Positions 61,039 through 64,000 of a DNA stretch of 64,000 nucleotides are shown here, piece by piece. Every line of letters begins with the position of its first letter. The first letter of the stretch is position 1. The stretch is taken from positions 18,128-82,127 of the forward strand of contig MWEK01000005.1 of NCBI GenBank assembly GCA_002070955.1, written 5' to 3'. Both the position numbers and the translations under genes were made by a program. The notes under the pieces were generated by a model that saw nothing but the letters and a program-made list of their open reading frames with translations, searched no databases and was not told where the DNA came from. This stretch comes from Planctomycetes bacterium ADurb.Bin069 (GTDB lineage: Bacteria > Planctomycetota > UBA8108 > UBA8890 > UBA8898).

Positions 61039-63764
61039 TGGCTGCGCGAGCGGGCTCCGCCGCCGGGCGGCGCGTACTCGCGGCGTTGCCCGTGCTGTTC
61101 TTCTGCGCGGCTCTGCCCGCGGCGCCGGGTCTCGTGATCACGGAGATCATGTACCACCCGCCCGGCGACGATCCGCGCGAGGAGTATGTCGAGCTTCTTA
61201 ACGCCGGCGCGACGCCGTGCGATCTCTCGGGGGCGAGGCTCGCCGGCGCCGTGGCCTACACGTTTCCCGAGGGGCTTGTGCTGGGAGCCGGCGAGTTCCT
61301 GGTGGCGGCCGCCGATGTCGGACGCTTCGCGGCGGTGTACGGTGCGGTGCCCTGCGCCGTGGTGGGCCCGTGGAACGGCGTGCTCGGCAACGAGGGCGAG
61401 CGGTTGGAGCTGTGCGATGCCGCGGGCGCGCTTCTTTGCGCCGTCGAGTACGACGACGGCCCGCCCTGGCCCGTCGAGGCCGACGGGGGCGGCGCGGCGC
61501 TGGAGTGCCTCAACCCGCGCCTTCCCATCGACACGCCGCGCAACTGGGCGGCTGCGCGGCCCGGGTGGCGGCGGATCGTTTACGACGGCGTGGCTTCGTC
61601 CAGCGTGTTGTGCGTCTATCTACTGGGGCCCGGAAGCTGCCTCATCGACGACGTCGCGATCGAGACCGCCGCCGGCGCCGCCGTGCCGGTGCCGAACGGC
61701 GATTTCGCCGGCGGCCTCGCGCCCTGGACTCCCTCGGGAAACCACGGGGCGAGCGCGTGGGACGGCGGCGAGGGATTCTCCGCGGCGGGCTGCCTGGCGT
61801 TGACCGCAAAGGCGGCGGGCGACGGCCCCGCCAACGGCGTTGTCTGCGATCTGGGCGGCGCGCTGGAGGTCGGCGGGGCTTATCGCCTCAGCTTCGCCGC
61901 GAAGCGTCTGGAAGGATCTTCCCGCCTCGTGATCAGGCTCTCGGGCGGCGGCCTGCGCCTTGATGCCGATCTCGCCGCCCTGAGCCACGGCACGCCGGGG
62001 CGGCCGAATTCGGTGGCGTGCGAGGAGCTTCCGCCGCTGGTGGCGGCGGTCGAGGTGGCGCCGGTGCTGCCCGCGGGCGGCGAGCGCGCCGTCGTGAGGG
62101 CGCGTGTCGAAGCCGAGGGGTCCGCCGAGGTCCGCTTGCGGTACATGCGACACGCCCTGCCGGATCTCGCGCTTCGCGACGATGGCGCGGATCCGGACGC
62201 GGTCGCCGGCGACGGCGTGTACGCGGTCCGCCTGCCGAGCTTCCCGCCGGGAACGCTTGTCTGGTTCGAGGTGACGGCGGCGGAGAACGGGCGTGTCGCG
62301 CGGCCTTTCCCCGGCGGCGTCGGCTTCGCCGCCGAGGCCGTGGATTCCGAGCTGCCCGTCCTGTGGCTCTTTGTCGCTCCCGAGGATTGGGATCGGCTCA
62401 ACGCCGATATCTGGACCGAGCAGTACGCGCCAGCGCTGCTCGTCGCCGACGGCAGAGCTTATACCCGCGCGGGCGTCCGCTTCCGGGGAGGCCGCCCGCG
62501 GCTCTTCCGGAAGAAGTCGCTGCGCCTCAACTTCGGACATGAGCGCTTCCTCGGAAAGCGCCACCTCCTTCTGAACGCCGCCGCCATGGATGACGATTAC
62601 ATGACCGAGCCTCTCGCGTACCGCTTCTACGCCGATGCGGGCGTCGAGGCTTCGGAGACGCGCTTCGTCAGGGTCCAGCGCAACGGGGAATTCTGGGGGC
62701 TCTTCATCGATGTCGAACCGGTCGACGACATCTACCTCGCCCGCCGCGGCCTGGACAAGGACGGCGTCCTGTACAAGGCGGCGGGCATTGCCTCGAACCT
62801 GAGCCGTCTGGACGGCACGGGCTACGTGTACGGGACGCAGTACGAGAAGAAGACCCGCCGGGACGAGCCCTACGACGACTTGATCGCCTTCATCGAAGGG
62901 CTGTCAAGGGCGGCCGATCCCGGGCGTTACCTGGAGGAGACCCTGGAGGTCGAGAGCTTCGCGCGCTATCTGGCGGTCACGAACCTGGCGTGCGTCTGGG
63001 ACGCGATCCAGCACAACTATTACCTGTACCGGCCGCGGGGGGGGAAGTGGCGGGTGATCCCTTGGGACCTCGACCACGCCTGGGGCGAGTGGGAGTGGGT
63101 GTACTACCACGGCGACACCTATCCGCTGCTCATGGGGCATAAGGAGCACCGCTTCGCCGGCGCGTGGTACACATGGAACCAGCTCTGGACGGTGTTTCTC
63201 GACACGCCGCGTTTTCGGGCGCGCTACGAGGAGGTCATGGCCGCGCTTCTGAACGGCGCCTTCGCGGAATGGACGCTGTTTCCGCGGATCGAGGCCTACC
63301 GCGCCGCGATCGAGGCGACCGTGGCGTTGGACGAAGCGGCCTGGCCCGACGCCGCCGAGCCGCTCCACGCGGGCCCCATGCGCACCATGGCGCAGGAACT
63401 GCCGCTCCTCATGGCGAACGTGAGCCGCCGGCGCGAATACATGGCGGGCGTCCTGGGCGTGGCGCTGCGGGACCGGCCCGGGCCGCGCTTCGTGCGCGGG
63501 GATGCCAACGCCGACGGGCGGTGCGACGTCGGCGATGCCGTCGCCGTGCTGAGCCACCTCTTCGCGGGCGGCCCGGCGGACTGCCGCGCCGCGGCGGATG
63601 CGAACGGCGATGGCAAGCTCGATGTGGCCGACGCGGTGCGCCTGCTGGCCTATCTCTTCGCCGGCGCCGCGCCCCCGCCGCCGCCCTTCGGGGACTGCGG
63701 CGAGGACACGGCGCCGGACGGGCTCGATTGCGAGCGGTTCCCGCCCTGCATGCCGGCCCCGTGA
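61035..63764 (+). CDS. Lamin-tail/CotH kinase-like surface protein with dockerin domain
   Basis: 909 residues. A signal peptide is followed by a lamin-tail domain (LVITEIMYHPPGDDPREEYV). Beta domains lead into a CotH-type kinase-fold region (about 450-760): GVRFRGGRPRLFRKKSLRLN, LLNAAAMDDDYMTEPLAY, and WRVIPWDLDHAWGEW, where the WDxDxxW motif is the metal and catalytic site of CotH proteins. The C-terminus has two dockerin repeats (GDANADGRCDVGDAVAVLSH, ANGDGKLDVADAVRLLAYLF), then GAAPPPPPF and CGEDTAPDGLDC. CotH proteins phosphorylate proteins in the spore coat; planctomycete roles are unknown. It is translationally coupled to the gene before it. Confidence 0.88.
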   Translation: MMAARAGSAAGRRVLAALPVLFFCAALPAAPGLVITEIMYHPPGDDPREEYVELLNAGATPCDLSGARLAGAVAYTFPEGLVLGAGEFLVAAADVGRFAAVYGAVPCAVVGPWNGVLGNEGERLELCDAAGALLCAVEYDDGPPWPVEADGGGAALECLNPRLPIDTPRNWAAARPGWRRIVYDGVASSSVLCVYLLGPGSCLIDDVAIETAAGAAVPVPNGDFAGGLAPWTPSGNHGASAWDGGEGFSAAGCLALTAKAAGDGPANGVVCDLGGALEVGGAYRLSFAAKRLEGSSRLVIRLSGGGLRLDADLAALSHGTPGRPNSVACEELPPLVAAVEVAPVLPAGGERAVVRARVEAEGSAEVRLRYMRHALPDLALRDDGADPDAVAGDGVYAVRLPSFPPGTLVWFEVTAAENGRVARPFPGGVGFAAEAVDSELPVLWLFVAPEDWDRLNADIWTEQYAPALLVADGRAYTRAGVRFRGGRPRLFRKKSLRLNFGHERFLGKRHLLLNAAAMDDDYMTEPLAYRFYADAGVEASETRFVRVQRNGEFWGLFIDVEPVDDIYLARRGLDKDGVLYKAAGIASNLSRLDGTGYVYGTQYEKKTRRDEPYDDLIAFIEGLSRAADPGRYLEETLEVESFARYLAVTNLACVWDAIQHNYYLYRPRGGKWRVIPWDLDHAWGEWEWVYYHGDTYPLLMGHKEHRFAGAWYTWNQLWTVFLDTPRFRARYEEVMAALLNGAFAEWTLFPRIEAYRAAIEATVALDEAAWPDAAEPLHAGPMRTMAQELPLLMANVSRRREYMAGVLGVALRDRPGPRFVRGDANADGRCDVGDAVAVLSHLFAGGPADCRAAADANGDGKLDVADAVRLLAYLFAGAAPPPPPFGDCGEDTAPDGLDCERFPPCMPAP

Positions 63765-63777
63765 ACGCGCGCCGCGC

Positions 63778-64000
63778 CTAGGCGAGCGGCGGCAGCTCGT
63801 AGCCCTTGCGGCGCTCCCGGTCCAGGAACGCGTTGCCTTCCTCGCAGTTCGTGAAGCGCTCGGCGACGGGATCCCACAGCAGCTTCGCGCCCACCTTGCC
63901 TACGTCGCGCACGATGTTGACGAGGTAGCAAAGCGTGGTGGAGCGCTGGCCGTATTCGATGTCGGCGGTGCAGCGCTTGCGGGACTCGATGCCCTCCAGC
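63778..64000 (-). CDS. Gfo/Idh/MocA family oxidoreductase, C-terminal part
   Basis: The frame is open to the right window edge. The last 73 codons read EGIESRKRCTADIEYGQRST, LCYLVNIVRDVGKVGAKLLW, DPVAERF and NAFLDRERRKGYELPPLA. This is the typical C-terminus of exported Gfo/Idh/MocA oxidoreductases in Planctomycetota, where ADIEYGxRST binds near the active site. The N-terminus lies outside. It is convergent with the CotH gene, 13 bases apart. Confidence 0.85.
   Translation of the reverse strand, partial: LEGIESRKRCTADIEYGQRSTTLCYLVNIVRDVGKVGAKLLWDPVAERFTNCEEGNAFLDRERRKGYELPPLA

Overview
The window is a high-GC bacterial chromosome segment, most likely from an uncultured member of the Planctomycetota. 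That placement is an inference. It rests on several traits seen together: surface proteins ending in type I dockerin-like repeats with a shared Cys/Pro-rich tail, a Tat-exported Gfo/Idh/MocA oxidoreductase, a (pseudo)gene of the FG-GAP/ASPIC-UnbV family, a DUF4416 protein, a CotH/lamin-tail protein, ECF sigma/anti-sigma pairs, and kinases or pseudokinases with unusual domain fusions.

Layout. 1-2266: tandem phosphohexomutase paralogs, the first cut by the window edge. 2267-4866: a methyltransferase and a scrambled stretch holding a duplicated 0.75 kb segment and a chimeric pseudogene. 4969-7451: ECF sigma factor, membrane partner and an exported coiled-coil protein. 7608-9158: two decayed genes (an ASPIC/UnbV protein and a phosphate transporter remnant). 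9206-13946: a large anchored protein with carboxypeptidase-regulatory-like repeats and a Tat oxidoreductase. 14441-18277: mutS tightly coupled to a DNA methyltransferase. 18291-20293: rpsP-trmD-rplS-yraN, without rimM. 20854-25917: rnc-mfd-parvulin operon. 26411-29746: HU, an ECF sigma/anti-sigma/pseudo-HtrA operon, and a lysine/proline-rich basic protein. 29781-34052: a lipoprotein, a small membrane protein, one tRNA(CAU), comF, DUF4416 and rpmB. 34068-45650: an operon of a metallopeptidase-like lipoprotein, a HEAT-like protein and a DUF4388-TPR-PEGA-propeller protein, then a VWA protein, an FHA-pseudokinase, rsfS-tsaE and a Ser/Thr kinase. 45662-51478: a YhaN-like ATPase, an LpxH-like phosphoesterase, miaA, two paralogous mini-lipoproteins and an SRPBCC protein. 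51722-64000: a cobalamin riboswitch followed by two surface beta-propeller proteins, a type II DAHP synthase, two more dockerin-type surface proteins and a partial oxidoreductase.

How the genes fit together. Housekeeping clusters (translation, tRNA modification, repair, transcription-repair coupling) alternate with envelope and surface modules. The most interesting unit is 51722-57472: a well-formed cobalamin riboswitch directly heads a secreted dockerin-bearing propeller protein and a 1417-residue propeller lipoprotein. This resembles, by analogy only, the B12-regulated surface capture lipoproteins (BtuG-type) of Bacteroidota. The three dockerin-type proteins share a C-terminal tail and may be displayed by a common surface mechanism.
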